A DNA stretch of 64,000 nucleotides from Vitis vinifera (Eukaryota; Streptophyta; Magnoliopsida; Vitales; Vitaceae): positions 9,479,001 to 9,543,000 of the forward strand of contig NC_081822.1 in NCBI RefSeq assembly GCF_030704535.1. Reading direction: 5' to 3'. The notes under the pieces are model-generated. The model saw only the letters and a list, made by a program, of their open reading frames with translations, was not told where the DNA came from and ran no database searches. Below, in pieces: positions 13,201 through 26,400 of this stretch. Each line of letters begins with the position of its first letter. Position 1 is the stretch's first letter. The position numbers and the translations under genes are program-made.

Positions 13201-16200
13201 TCTTCCTTTTTTTCTTTTCAATTTTGAGTTTGAAAGCATGATAAAAAGCTAGGTGTATGCCCAACATAACATGTGGAAAAGAAAAAAAAAACATCCAATA
13301 TCTAACAAAAATACCAAATAAATTCCACTATCTGTTAGTTGAGACGTAAAACCATTTTAGCTGATAAAAGGAAACAATATTTTACACTGCACATTGCACT
13401 CCAGTAAAAACTTAGTAAATATGTAAAGGATGGGCTAAATTTAGAACCAAAACAAAGCACTTCTGTACATTGGAGAACTTCAAATTGTTAATTGAACATC
13501 ATGAACCAAAATGAATAGAGTGTATATGTGGTAACAAATCCAAGAATGTCTGTCAAAAGGAGAGACTATATAAAGGTAAATTGGAGTAACACTTCAAAAT
13601 CCAGAGCACAAAGAGAAAAACAACTACCAATTTTTAGGATTGCATACCCCAATTCTAGAATTCGATGAAAAGTTGCAACTACCCCGGATCCAAATCCAGT
13701 AGGATAAGCATGCTCACTTAGGCCACCAAAAATGCTCACCTGAATTATGGAAATCATCTGATAAGGTATCACATGTTATCTTGGAATATTTGGTAAATTG
13801 AGGGGCAGAGTAGTCAATTACAATGTGATGGTCCATCAAGACATGAATACACGTGCTCCATGTCACTCCCCTAGAGAGTCTCAACTGCCGAACATCACCA
13901 TAATTTTCATTGCTCGAGTGTGCATCAAGAGAAGTGTGGTTGAGATTATGAACAGCTAAGACCTGTCCCTGTAGAGACACTAGATTCCCCTCAGGCAAAA
14001 GGAAAGCAGAATCATCAGTTTGAAAAGATTGCATTGATGCAGTCATTGCTGTTTCAATGCATAGAGGAACATTAGCAACCTCTTCCAGTTTTGGAGCTGT
14101 CTTGATCAGATCTTTTTCTAATACCGTAAAATCCACATCCAATTCATTTTTTAAATCAGCAGGGAGATGGAGATGAATATCTGAACACATTTCATGACAA
14201 TTATCAGTGGACCTCTGGAGTAATAGTTCAGTCTGCTGAGAATTGTGGAGAGGACAAGTGACTAATGCTGGATCAAATGATGGATCAGTATAGTGGAAAA
14301 TCTCATCATAGGAGAATGACAAGCTCCAAATAGTTGTTCCAGAGGTAATAAGAAATTTACCACCTCTGACATAATCAAAGTCTCTATGATTGCAGAAAAG
14401 ATCTTTGTTCTGGTGCTTTGTGATGTAATAACCTCCAATTTGCAACAACTGAATTTAAATGAAAATAAGCATAAGCGGAGATACATCATGAGCGGAATTG
14501 AAAAATCACTATAACCAATGAAGTTTTATAACCTCCACACCAATTAATTAGTGAAAAAGAAAAACAAAACACACCTGATACTTGAAAAAACTTTCTGACT
14601 TGAACTCTAGCAATACTTTTAGTGCACCCAGATTGCAGCCAGCACCAAACTTTAAAGCAGCCTCTGTGCAATACAATGATCCTGAACTAACAAGGCAGCC
14701 ACTTCTACAGCAAGCCAGACATGGAATTTCAACTGGATATTGTTTATTAGCACTAGAACAATCACTCAGATGACCACACAATCCCATACCAGCAACACTT
14801 GACTTATCTGTTAAGCCTGAGCTCAATAGTCGGCTTGATGCATGATCAATTTTGCATCTCTTGAAAGAAACATACTCATGGTAGTTTCTACTGTTATAAA
14901 GTTCCATAGGTTCCTTTTTCTGGTCCTTGGAAACCTTAGTTGGATTTTTCCCAGAAAGAAACAAATCCCAAGGCAAGACCACAGCCTCAACAAGCATGCT
15001 CAATCCATCTGAAACAACTTGATCTTTTTGAAACTGTGATAACACACGAAAGCAAATGTACAGTGAATAGTCTAATAACATGTTATTCATATTTGCTGCT
15101 CAATGAGATATTTTATATTTTACAGAATAATATTTTCCGTGGCATCCATGGCAACTTCTTCTTCCTTCTCTTTTGTTTTTTTGTTAAGAGGGTTGTTTCT
15201 TGGTTGTGGTTCTCATCTTATCATACAAAATTTATTTGAAGCAGCAAAGATGAACATAGCAATTGGGTTATACCTTTTGTAGCACAGGAAACTTGTGTGT
15301 TACATGGAGCATATGAAATCTTCCATCTTCAGGTTCCTTAAGATTATCCTTCAAATTCATATGGGGATGGACAAGAAATTTTTGAAGGCTTGATTTTCGC
15401 AAATGAAAGTAAACATACATTGTTAAACTTATCTCTCTCACTAATGGAGAACTCTCGAAGATACTTCTGCATGAGAACGGCTCCATTTCAACTAATCCAA
15501 AATGATCCAAGTGATCAGGCATGCCTTCCATAACAAGACTGTAGTCATTTACCTGGAAAGCCAATCTTAAAGTGACTCCAAAAACTAGTAATAATACCAG
15601 AAGAATGCATACTATTTGTTTGACAGGCAAGTAACAAGCATAGCATATTTATCATATTCTAAGCAACTACATGGCAAGAAAATGGAGAATGGGGTGTGAG
15701 GTCAATATCAAATATCACCTCATATATGCTGTTGCTATTGCAATCTGATGGAAGATCTGGTATAACAACGTCAATGCAGCCTGTGGCGTCAATCAATTGC
15801 AGTCTTCCAGAAGGAGAAATCTGAATGAACAATACCAAACCATGATTAGATCAACAGAAGTTTATAATTTTATCTAAGTAGCTGATGAAGTACATAATCA
15901 GCACAAGATGGTAATTGAGTTAGAGTACAATTAGTCAATCTAAATGCAAAGACATCTATTCAATGAAAATTCTTGAACAACAATTTAAACTTCTCATATT
16001 ACTAGAACTTTCCACTTTTCTCCCACCGGGAACCTAAAAACTTTAGGGCACTCTCCCTCTTTTCCATGTTTACGCATTACCAGAGTTTGCAACCACAAAT
16101 ATATTCTGAGCACTTAACGGGTCCAAGCAAGCTCAATTAGCCTAGGCAAAGCTAGAGCAATTTATTAATAGTAGTAGTAGCTGTAGTTCAGTAGCAGTAG

Positions 16201-18655
16201 TAATAATAATATGAGTAAAAAGGATATTCATTTTAGAGACCTTTAAACTTCCAAGCAAAATAACACCTATTGCTTCACTAGGCAAAATCCTTGTAATTGG
16301 AAGGCCATGAGATCTCCCTCCACAGGACAGCTGGCTAAATTCGTTGTTGTTGACCATTGTTTCACAATCACCTTCTAATTGGTTTTTCATCCACATGGCT
16401 TCACAATGGTGGACAAGATTAGAGATGGGTGCCACCTACAAGAAGGGTGACAATATTAGGATTTTGTTTTCCAATACTCGTTAAGAAACTCAAGTAGACA
16501 CTAAATTTGGCAGATCTATATGAATGGATGATATGTACAATGCAAAAAGATGAACCTCGTTGCTCCCAATTTCAGCTGAACTTACCAATTTTAGCTGATC
16601 ATAATTTGGTTCAGTCCCACAGCCACATGAGTCATGCTTACAGAATTCCATGAATACACCATACTGCCAAAGGAACTTCATCTTGAATGATAACAAAATA
16701 GAACACTGTCAAGGTGTATTAAGTAACTCAATTTTGTGTTTACCAATTTACCCGATATTGAAACACTGATGAAGGTAAATGTGACCTAGCAAACACCTGA
16801 ACCAATCCTTCCCTCTGATATCAAATTGCAACAACAACCATGTTAGCAGAAAACAATATAACAGTGACTCAGCCAAAGAAAAACAAAATCCTCCTTTTCA
16901 ATATAAACAAAATAATGAAATCTACAACAAGTAAATTACATGTTTTGATCCTAAAATCTCCTTCTCTGTTAGTATTCCACAGAACTTTTTCCTGAAACAC
17001 GAAACAACAAGCAACACCCTGAAACACAACAAGTCAAGTTAGCAATCAGGAAAATAAAAACTCTTTTTAGAAGCACATGAAAAAAATCCTAACCATAGTC
17101 TGGCAGAAAATGCTAATGAGTCAATAAACTTCCCCAACAGGCTCTGAGATTGTGAAACCTTATGGCAGCTGCAGCATTAAAAATAGAATTGTTTTTCCTA
17201 TCATGTAAAAATTATTCACTCAATAGGAACTTGGATAGATATAAATGAAAATTAATTAGCTATTTTACCCAGTTTCCAATGGAGAGAAGCATTCTACAAT
17301 AATGCTAGTCTTAAAGCAAGACCCAAGTATAAGCATTTCTGTCCAAGAAAATTTTGGATTCAGAAAGTGGATATTTCTGACGGATATCTACAGAAAAAGG
17401 AAAAGAACATGCAAATTTAGAAGTCATACCATAAATTCCCAACATTCTTATCAAATTCCCAATTAGTTCTCAAGAAAATTGATCAATTACATACATCAAA
17501 CTACATTTTCAATAAGGAGAATAGCAAGTATATATTACTTACTAGTGCGCCCACCCTAAGACTATGCGGTGGATTAAGTAGTCTATCTGTTATCAAAAGC
17601 CACACTCGTTCATCCAAATTTATAACCATTCCTTGCATGTATATCCCTGTTATAATGCCGGAATAAAGGCCACATTCACCCATCCCCTTAATTACAGCCT
17701 CTTTATGCGGAAGCTCTTGATTGGCCATGCTCAACACTCGGAGCACAGTCTTCCCTGTGGTTACATACATGAGCTGAGATTCTTCCTTTCCAATGAAAAC
17801 TAACTTCTTCTTCAAATGTGATATACAAATAACATTTCCAATAAGCTTTGTAAATAATGGATGCCAAGATGAGCCAGACCCACAAAAGTAAAGAATCTGA
17901 GGTTTAGTAAAACAATGGCCCCTTAACCCTTTACGTGGATCGTCCAAAGACATTAACCCCTCTTTGGAACAACATAATTCGCACTCACAAACCATAATCT
18001 GCGCAAGAAATCCACGTAAATTGCTTGGAGTGCTAAAATTTGTACCAGAACCACTTTTAGAAGTACGAGTCACAACTGAACAAGGGATGACTGAAACAGG
18101 GCTGACCGACTCTAATACACCGCGAAGGCTATAACGACCCTTGGAACCGTCTTTAGAATCAGAGGAAGAACCCAAAACCAACGGAAATGCATCTAAATTG
18201 GAACAACGACTGAGTCTAGCAGTAGAATCCAGGAAACTCCATCTAATAATCTCCAGGAAGCCGCCGCACTTGGAAGGAATGAAGTTCCAGGAAAGAACGC
18301 GGATTCTGTTGCCAATGATTCGAAGATCAAGATGGAGAACATCACAGCAAACAGTGGAGGAAGCATCGGAGAAGACAAAGCAGGTGCTGTGGGAGCAACA
18401 AGGAAGAGCAGGGGTTGAATGGAGGTAGGAAGGTAGGGCTAGGGTTCCGATGAGATATGAAGGGTGGTTGAGAGGGGTGAGGATTCTTGGGGCAGTGACA
18501 CCGCCTGCCGGGGTAGATGGAGGAAGATTGGAGTTTGGGAAGGAAGATGAAGAGGAAATGGGAGGTGTGTGAGACGAAGTAGAGGGAGGAGAGTGAAGAG
18601 TGGATGTAGCGGTGAGGGGACGACGACCTTGAACCAGCTCTGAGATGGACACCAT
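10281..18655 (-). CDS. CTC1: CTC1, large subunit of the telomeric CST complex
   Basis: Fifteen coding exons in transcript order: 17543-18655, 17094-17158, 16940-17018, 16752-16814, 16586-16681, 16241-16435, 15719-15820, 15274-15552, 14575-15033, 13822-14448, 13648-13739, 12337-12544, 12082-12184, 10858-11189 and 10281-10451. All use GT-AG introns, all phases agree, and the sum is 3,984 nt (1,327 aa), near the length of other plant CTC1 proteins. Family hallmarks are the N-terminal SELVQGRRPLT and ILTPLNHPSYLIGTLALP segments, an OB-fold stretch (NLVSLQGQVLAVHNLNH), then GLSEHAYPTGFG...VVATFHRILELGGQNRLMLTP, and a C-terminal DDGSSSCCCWANAERAATLL. CTC1 with STN1 and TEN1 binds the telomeric G-overhang and recruits DNA polymerase alpha-primase for C-strand fill-in. 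A start five codons upstream (18670) is possible. I see no disabling change. Confidence 0.93.
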
Positions 18656-19366
18656 TTTCCCGCCTTCCATTCCTCTAAACCGACCCACCTTTGCCTCATC
18701 ATTACTCAAATTCGAGAAATACATATAGAAGCCCAAATATTAGAAACCTTTCGTGTTCTAGAATTGAATGGCGTTACTTTTTTTTTTTACTATGTTTTAA
18801 AAATACTATAAAGAGAAAAAAAAACTATTAATAAAAATAATTTTATGATGTTTAACTTCATATAAAATTCAAATCTAACTAAAATTAAATAAACACTTAT
18901 ATAACTTTTTTTAATTGAATCAATTAAAATAATTAATAAAAATGATCTTTTTATTTTGTCTTGTATTTATATTCTTTATTTTCTTTTCCATTTAATTTAT
19001 TTAAAATTTTATAATTTTAAATTTTCATGTTTTGGTTAAATACATTTAATTATCGTATATTTAAAATTTCATCAACTACATTTCCTATCAATTTCATGTT
19101 TTATTTTCACTCATCTTCCCTCTCACTCGAAATAAGGGAAGTATGATGAAATTTAGAACCTATAAAAATTAGATATATAACCAGAATCTTAAAAAAAAAT
19201 AAAAATGAATGAAATTAATCCTAATTTTAATAAGTGGGAATGAAAGAAAGTTATTATGAAAATTAAATTTATTTATTTATTTGTTATTTTCTTAAATATG
19301 GTTATAGAAACATGAGAGAAAGATGCATTAAATTTATTAAGAAAAGATAAGAAGGGAATGGAAGAA

Positions 19367-19391
19367 TATATATATATATATATATATATAA
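19367..19391. repeat. TA microsatellite
   Basis: About 12 TA units in the CTC1-GCP5 spacer. Confidence 0.9.
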
Positions 19392-19649
19392 TACAGAAAT
19401 TAACAATAGGTTTTGACCTCTAAATTTTAATTTGAAGCATTTTTTATTTTTTCAATCCTTATTTCATTTAAATAGTAAAGAAGTTGAAAATATATCCCTT
19501 ATATTTCCTATGACAATTTAATAATACAAAGAGAATAAAAAAAAATATTCCCTTTCCCCACTCTTATAAGGCATTATTTGGTTAGTTAAAGGTAGAAGTG
19601 TTAAAGTCACCAATTTTAAAAGATAATATTAATGTTGTAAAAGTTTTAC

Positions 19650-19651
<2 letters not shown>

Positions 19652-19696
<45 letters not shown>

Positions 19697-19715
19697 AAAT
19701 AAAATAAAATAAACC
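19652..19715. repeat. TA microsatellite followed by AAAAT units
   Basis: About 19 TA units run directly into four to five AAAAT pentamers, a compound microsatellite. Confidence 0.9.
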
Positions 19716-20435
19716 TTCAAAATAAAGTTTTTAAAATAAAATATTTTCCTTATTTTTGTAATGACCCACATCAACTTATAAATATTATTTGAGTTCAAAA
19801 GCTCTTTCACAACTTTAAAACACGACTATACAGTTAAATGAAGTCCATATATATATAACGTTAGAAACTTTCTTACATATTCAATATAAGACATCGCAAT
19901 CATCCCCCATATAGACACAACGTTCTTATTGCGTCTTATAATATTGTAAGATCAAATAAACAAATATTCCTTATAAGACTAAACAAACTCTCACATAGGA
20001 ATTAGAAATCAATGAATCTTACAATTTTTAATGACCTACATCCAGTTGTATAAATATGGTCCATTGTAAGCAGAAATGGGCCCTCACCAGCAATTCATAC
20101 CAAATCAGGACACATGATACACACCCTTCAATTCATAAGCCCACCCCATTCCAAATCCGTGCTTCGCAGCTCATCATCCTTTCGTCATGATTCCCAAGAG
20201 TCAGATCCTTATCAAATAATACTTCACTCAGTTGAGAGATTTGAATACTACAAGGATTTCCATCTCAAAGAAGAGATGAAAGCGGCTGTTAACCAACCTG
20301 CTTCCCCCTTCATTCTATGAATAATGCATTCTCATACATATCATGTACAAAACTATAAACAACTCCTGCAAATTCACAATCTTCAGGTGCAGCATCATAA
20401 CCAACTCTGAACTAATCCAATCAGTATCAGTCCAT

Positions 20436-23400
20436 TCAGACTGGGAAGGCCTTCCCCAGCTTAGATGTCACAGTTTCAGAGCCAGGACCGGTAACCAAGT
20501 TTCCACTATCAGACATGTAGAAATAATTATAGTTGATTCTAGTAACTAGATCTGCCAAATGGGGAAAGTGGCCTACATTGAGCTTGAAAGACAGGACCTG
20601 CATAATCAGAATGCCAAACAGATAGTTGACACCAATTCAGTATCTTAAATATGAAACATGCATGTACCCATGACCAAACAGACCCGACCATACACATGCA
20701 ACAACATGAAGATTCACATACACTTAGGAATATATGCATGCTTATTCATGTGTAATTATACTTTCAGAATATGCATGAGTCAAGCAAGCTTGGCAGCAGC
20801 AGCATCCATGTAATTTGTCAGGGCAGTACCATGTTTATAGAAGACTTACTCTAAGAAGGAAGGCAACGCAATCATCAAACTGTTTCTCAATCCTGTCCAC
20901 TTCCATTTCACATCTGGCCTTGATGGCAGAAACTGCTCCACCACTACTTAGGGTTTGCTGTATGGAATAGAAGTCTAGAGCTAATCCAAGGATGCTATTG
21001 ATTCTGCTGGCAATCAGTGCCCACTGAGTGCAAAAGAAACCATAAGTAAAAGGAAGATAAAACAAAAAATAAAAAGTTCAGCATTTATTTTTATCTTTTC
21101 AATATATAGGTTGCGAACACCCAAAAAATGAGACTTTCACACACCAGCTTATCTGGAACCACAAAGCATTGCCGTTGAATTGACAACAGGTAGGCCTCAT
21201 GTACTTCTATGACTTCATCTAGAGATCCAGCTGCTGCCATACCTTCACAGAGTTCACGCCATGCACTGTGATATACCTGCTCACGAAGTCCAGTTAGAGA
21301 CAAAGGGAGCTCTTCTTTTTTATCATAAATAAACAACTCAATTGATAGAACTGCACAAATATTTAAAAAAGAAGGATGCGTTATCCTTCTCAAACAATTT
21401 CTAAACCAAAATAACAATAAAAAGTAAAGCAAATACAAGGAAGGACTATTAGCAATAACTACAAAAGAACCCCAATTGCTCAAACTCTTTCATCAGTAAG
21501 AACTTAATTACTTTTGTCTTTCAAAACAAAAGTAACTAAGTCAACAATAAGGAGTCATCATTATCAGTGAATGATATAAGTGAACAAAAAGGTCCACTTA
21601 GAGATATTTACTATCAATCAAATTCTTGAGCAGTGGAAAACCCCAATAATGAGCAGTAAGCAATCAAGTTGATGATCTTCAGATGAAAATTGAGATTTAA
21701 CAAGGCAATATTGCAGTCTTTAATTTGACCTAAACTAACCCAGATAAAAAAACAGTTCTAGTTTGAACTTGAATGACTTGGACTTGCAGGAGTGTAATTC
21801 CCAACTTGCTTATTTTATACAAATAGATAATTGTCACTCACCAATTGTGTAAAAAGATATAGAGATAACCATGTGGGAAGTTTTAACCATATGATCTCAA
21901 CCACTTTTTGGACAAGAAAAGGAATTTTAAAAATATAGGGAGACGAGATCCAATTTAACTCCACCTTTTGATTATCTATTCCAAGGAGCAAAGAAAGTGT
22001 ACCCTGAATAAATAAAGATGAAGAGCAGACAAAGCATAGGTACAGTATCCTGAATAAATAAAGATGCAGAATAGATTTAAGAAAGCGGTGGGCAACTTAG
22101 TCTAGGATTTTCAGCATGCTTTTGTGGTGGAAAGACAAATTTTGGATGCTATTTTGATAGCAAATAAGGCCACTGATTCTAGACTTAAAGGCAACTTGAG
22201 AGGGATCATTTGTAAGTTTGATATTGAAAAGGCTTATGACCATGTAAATTAGAGTTTTGCTCATGCAGTTTTGGAAAAAAATGGGTTTTGGCGGTGATTG
22301 GATTAGTTGGATTAGGTGGTGCATCTCTACAGTTCATTTCTTTGTCTTGGTAAATGGGTCTCTATCAGGTTTCTTCCAAAGATCTAAGGGCTTGAGACAA
22401 AGAGATCCTTTGTCCCCTTATTTGTTTATCTTGGCAATGGAGGCTCTTTCCCATATCCTTTTATGGACAAAGGAGGAGGAGGTGAAGAGGGGGGGATGGC
22501 TTTTTAGTAAGGGGAAGATATGAAGCAAGGGCGGAGATATCTCATTTGTTATTTGCAGACGATACCCTCATTCTGTGTGATGCTAATAAGAAGAACCTAA
22601 AGTACCTGAGTTAGGTCTTCATGTGATTTGAGGCTTTATTAGAGCTAACAACCTAGAGAAAAGTGAGTTGATCCCTATTGAGGATGTCTCAAATTTGGAG
22701 GATCTTGTTGGGGTTTTAGGTTGCAAGGTGAGTGTTCTTCCAACCACCTATTTAGGCCTCCTGTTGGGAGCCCTCTACAAGTCTGCTAAGGTTTGGGAAG
22801 AGGTGTAAGATTCCAAAAAAGGCTTGTTATGTGGAAGAGGCAGTATTTATCAAAAGGTGGAAGACGACCTCCGGTAAAGAGTACTCAGTCCAATTTGCCG
22901 ATTTATTTTATATCTCTTTTTGTCATCCCTAAGAGGGTAGTTGTTAGATTTCAAAAAGATTCAAAGGGACTTTTTGTGGGGAGGGAGGCTTTGGAACAAA
23001 AGTTGTATTTGGTGAATTGGTCTATTGTTTAATTGGAGAAACAAAAAGAAGGCTTGGGCATCATAAATTTATCCATCTTTAATAAGGCTCATTTGGTAAA
23101 ATGGTCTTGGAGATTTGTGTAATTGTAGGAAAGTATAGGTAAGAAGGAGGGGGGATAATGCACTAAAGAAGTGAGATAAAGGTATGGACTGGGAGTGTGA
23201 AAGGCAATCAAAGGTAGTTAGAAGGTTTTCAAGGATAAAACAAGTTTTCAGGTTGGTTTTGGGAATATGGTGAAGTTCTGGAAGGACAAATGGTCTGAGG
23301 ACACACCTTTAAGAGAATCATTTTTGAAGCTTTATTTTATAGCTTCTTTAAAAAATGCTTAAGTGGGTGATCTTTGGGATGGTGATAGCTAAAGTCCTAG

Positions 23401-26400
23401 GTTTACAACACAGTTGCATGATTAAGGGTTAGAGTAGAAGTCTTTTGGGAGGTTGTATGAACACTCTTTACTTTGGGGATTAAGGATATTATGGTGTGGT
23501 TGGCTACAAAGAACGATATTTTTTCGATTAAGCCCTTCTATTTCTCTTTGGCAAATAGGAGAGCGAAGTTGTTCCTTATGACGCAGTATGGAATTCTTAG
23601 ATGCCCTTGAGAATTAGCTTCTTTGCTTGGGAAGCAACTTGGGCCAAAAGATTTTGACTCCAAATCAACTCAAAAGGAGGGATTGGAAATAGATGCTATA
23701 TGAGCAATGCAAAAGAAGATATAGGCGACTATATCCTCCTTCATTGTTCGAAAACACGTATTTTGTGGCAATTGATTTATGCTCTTTTTGGTGTCCAAGG
23801 GATGATACACTCTTCAGTTGGAAGGGTTCTCCTAGGCAAGCACTGGTCTTTTGTGGGAACAAGAAGAAAAAAGGCTTGAAAGGTTGCTCTGTTGTGCTTG
23901 TTTTGGACCATACAGAGAGAGAAAAATAGAATAACTTTTAATAATTGTGAAAACATGGACTAAACAATTATCTTTTTTGGGATTGGGTTGATTATATGTT
24001 AAGGATGGTTCTTTGACTCTATTAGACTTTGTGGATTGGTTAGGCTATTTGTAGGGCATGGTTACTGGTTTTTGTGTCTTTGTGCCTTTTTTGGTCTTTT
24101 GGTTGTTTTGTATACATCATGTATACCATCTTGTTTTTATGTTTAATACAATCTTTACTTACCTATATATAAATAAAAAAAGTCGAGCAGATAAGCAATA
24201 GGCACAAGGAGTATATACCCTTACTTCTTCCAGAAAGGCAAGACATTTAAAACTCATCATTGAGTACATTTCCATGAAAGACTTTCATGAAGGGAAGGTG
24301 CGCTTTCAAATGAATTAATAACCTCAAATACCAAGAAAGTGGATTTAGAAGCACTTCTGGTAAGAAAAGAAGTTCATTGGAGGCAAAAAGTTAAGAGTTA
24401 AATGAAACAAGGAGGGAGACTACAACTCAATGTACTTCCATAAGATAGTTAATGGAAGAAGGAAAAAGAGCTCATCAAATCTTTAGTGCATGAGGAAAGC
24501 GTGAAATTGGATAGTCAAGTATCTCATAGGCGGTTTTAAGCCTTTTTGGTTAACCATATAGTAGAGTAGAAGAGGATTTGTGGGATTAGAATGTTTAAAT
24601 TGGCCAACTATTTTGGAAGGGAGTGCTAGAAATTTGGAGTGACCCTTCTTAGAGGAGGGAATTCAAGAAACAATATTTCACATAGACAAGGACAAGGCAC
24701 CAAGCTTATATTGCTTCACACTCCCATTTTATTAAGATTGTTGGAATATCATTAAAAGGGATTTGTTGAACATTTAAGTTTCATGACAAAGAACACAAAT
24801 GCCACTTTCATCGCCCTAGTGTCTCAGAGGAGCCAAACCAATAGAATATATGACTTTAGACCCATTAGTTTGGTGACTAACCCATACAAAATCATAGCTA
24901 AGATGTTGTTCCAACGTTTATGAAGGGTTTGACATGAGACAATTCATATTTCTTAGGGAGCTTTTGTTAAGAGTAGTTGGATTTTAAATGCACTATTGGT
25001 CATCAATGAAATGGTGGATGAAAAAAAAAATTCCAAAAAAAAAGGGATTGTCTTTAGGATTGATTTTGAAAAAGCTTATCATCATGTGAAGTCGGGTTTT
25101 TTGGATCATGCATTAGAGAAGAAACATTTTAGGCAATGTTAAACAACCAATTTTCTTAAAAACTTAAGCTTGTATAATTTGGGTTCACAATGTATATCTC
25201 ACTCTCCAACACCCCCCTCACATATAACCTCTTTTTTTTTTTTTTTTGCTTACACATGGGCTAAATAAATTGGGGAATAAACAAATGGTAGTGAGTTTCA
25301 AACACATGACCTCCCACCAAACAAGGCTTTAATACAATGTTAAACAATCAATTTTCTTAAAAGCTTAAGTTGGTAGGATTTGGTTTCATAACGTATATCT
25401 TATTCTCCAACAAGTGGAGATGAAGATCATGAATTTGTGGTTGTATTTCATCAATCAGTTTTGCAATAATAAATGGGTGTGCCAAAGGGTTAGTGAAGGC
25501 ATCTAGGAGTTTAAAGTAAGCTGATCCCCTTTCTCCTCTTCTATTACCATTGTGTCAGACGTATTGAGTAAATAGATATTGAGAGCAAATGATAGGGGAA
25601 TCTTAAAGGGCTTTTTAGGTAAAGAAAAGACAAGGGTGACTTGCTTAAAGTTTGTTGATGGTAACACAATACTAGTCTTGAAGTCTAAGAGGAGTAGCTA
25701 TAGAGCCTTAAGCTAATCTTGTTGGTTTTTGAACACATTTTTAAGCTCAAGATAAATTTGGATTAGAGTATCATGTCACATATCAATATTACTCAGACTT
25801 GTGTCCTTAAGCTGGCCACATATTTAGATTGTACAATGTTGGATTGACCCCACTCCTTACTTAGGATTTCCTTTAGGAATAAGACCCAATTATAGAGAGG
25901 ACTTCACAATATTTAGATGGTTAGAAGAAAGCTTATTTGTCCCTAGGTGGTAAAATTACTCTTGTGCAAACATGTTTATCACTCACCCCTTGTATTTTCT
26001 ATCTTTGTTCAAAGCTCCAATTAAAGTAGCCTCCAAGATTGAGAGATTGCAAAGAGATTTTATTTGGTCGAGTATTCGAAAAGGGGAAAAAAATCATCTT
26101 ATGAGTTGGAATTAGGTTTATAAGCCTAAGAGGGAAAGGGGATTAGGCATCGGTAGGATATCTTTGAAAATGAGCCCTTTTATGGAAGTGGTTGAGGGTC
26201 CTTAAGGAAAGCTATGCTTTATAGCCTAAGGTCATCTTGAGTATCTATAGGTTAAATTCTAATAGATGGGATGTCAACTTTGTAGTTAGTTAATCATATA
26301 AATACTCTTGGAAAGCTATTGAACTTCCTTAGATTTTTTTTTTGTTTCAATTGTTATTCTATGGGTGATGATGCAAAAATTTGTATCTAATATGATCTTT

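Larger units (their letters stand above)
18656..20435. other. AT-rich spacer between CTC1 and GCP5
   Basis: It holds the promoter and leader of CTC1 (right of 18655) and the 3' flank of GCP5. It is very AT-rich, with two TA microsatellites. Short frames at 20114-20549 are not supported by any domain. The leader just upstream of CTC1 contains in-frame Met codons at 18736 and 18670 that could extend the protein. Confidence 0.5.

Noticed and set aside
13129..13230. Long pyrimidine-rich tract with an apparent lysine/arginine-rich frame
   Set aside because: It is a simple-sequence tract in the intron between CTC1 exons 11 and 12; the basic 'protein' is an artefact of the opposite strand.
22257..23032. 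Open frames with reverse-transcriptase similarity
   Set aside because: They are fragments of the dead LINE in GCP5 intron 14, broken by stops and frameshifts, not genes.
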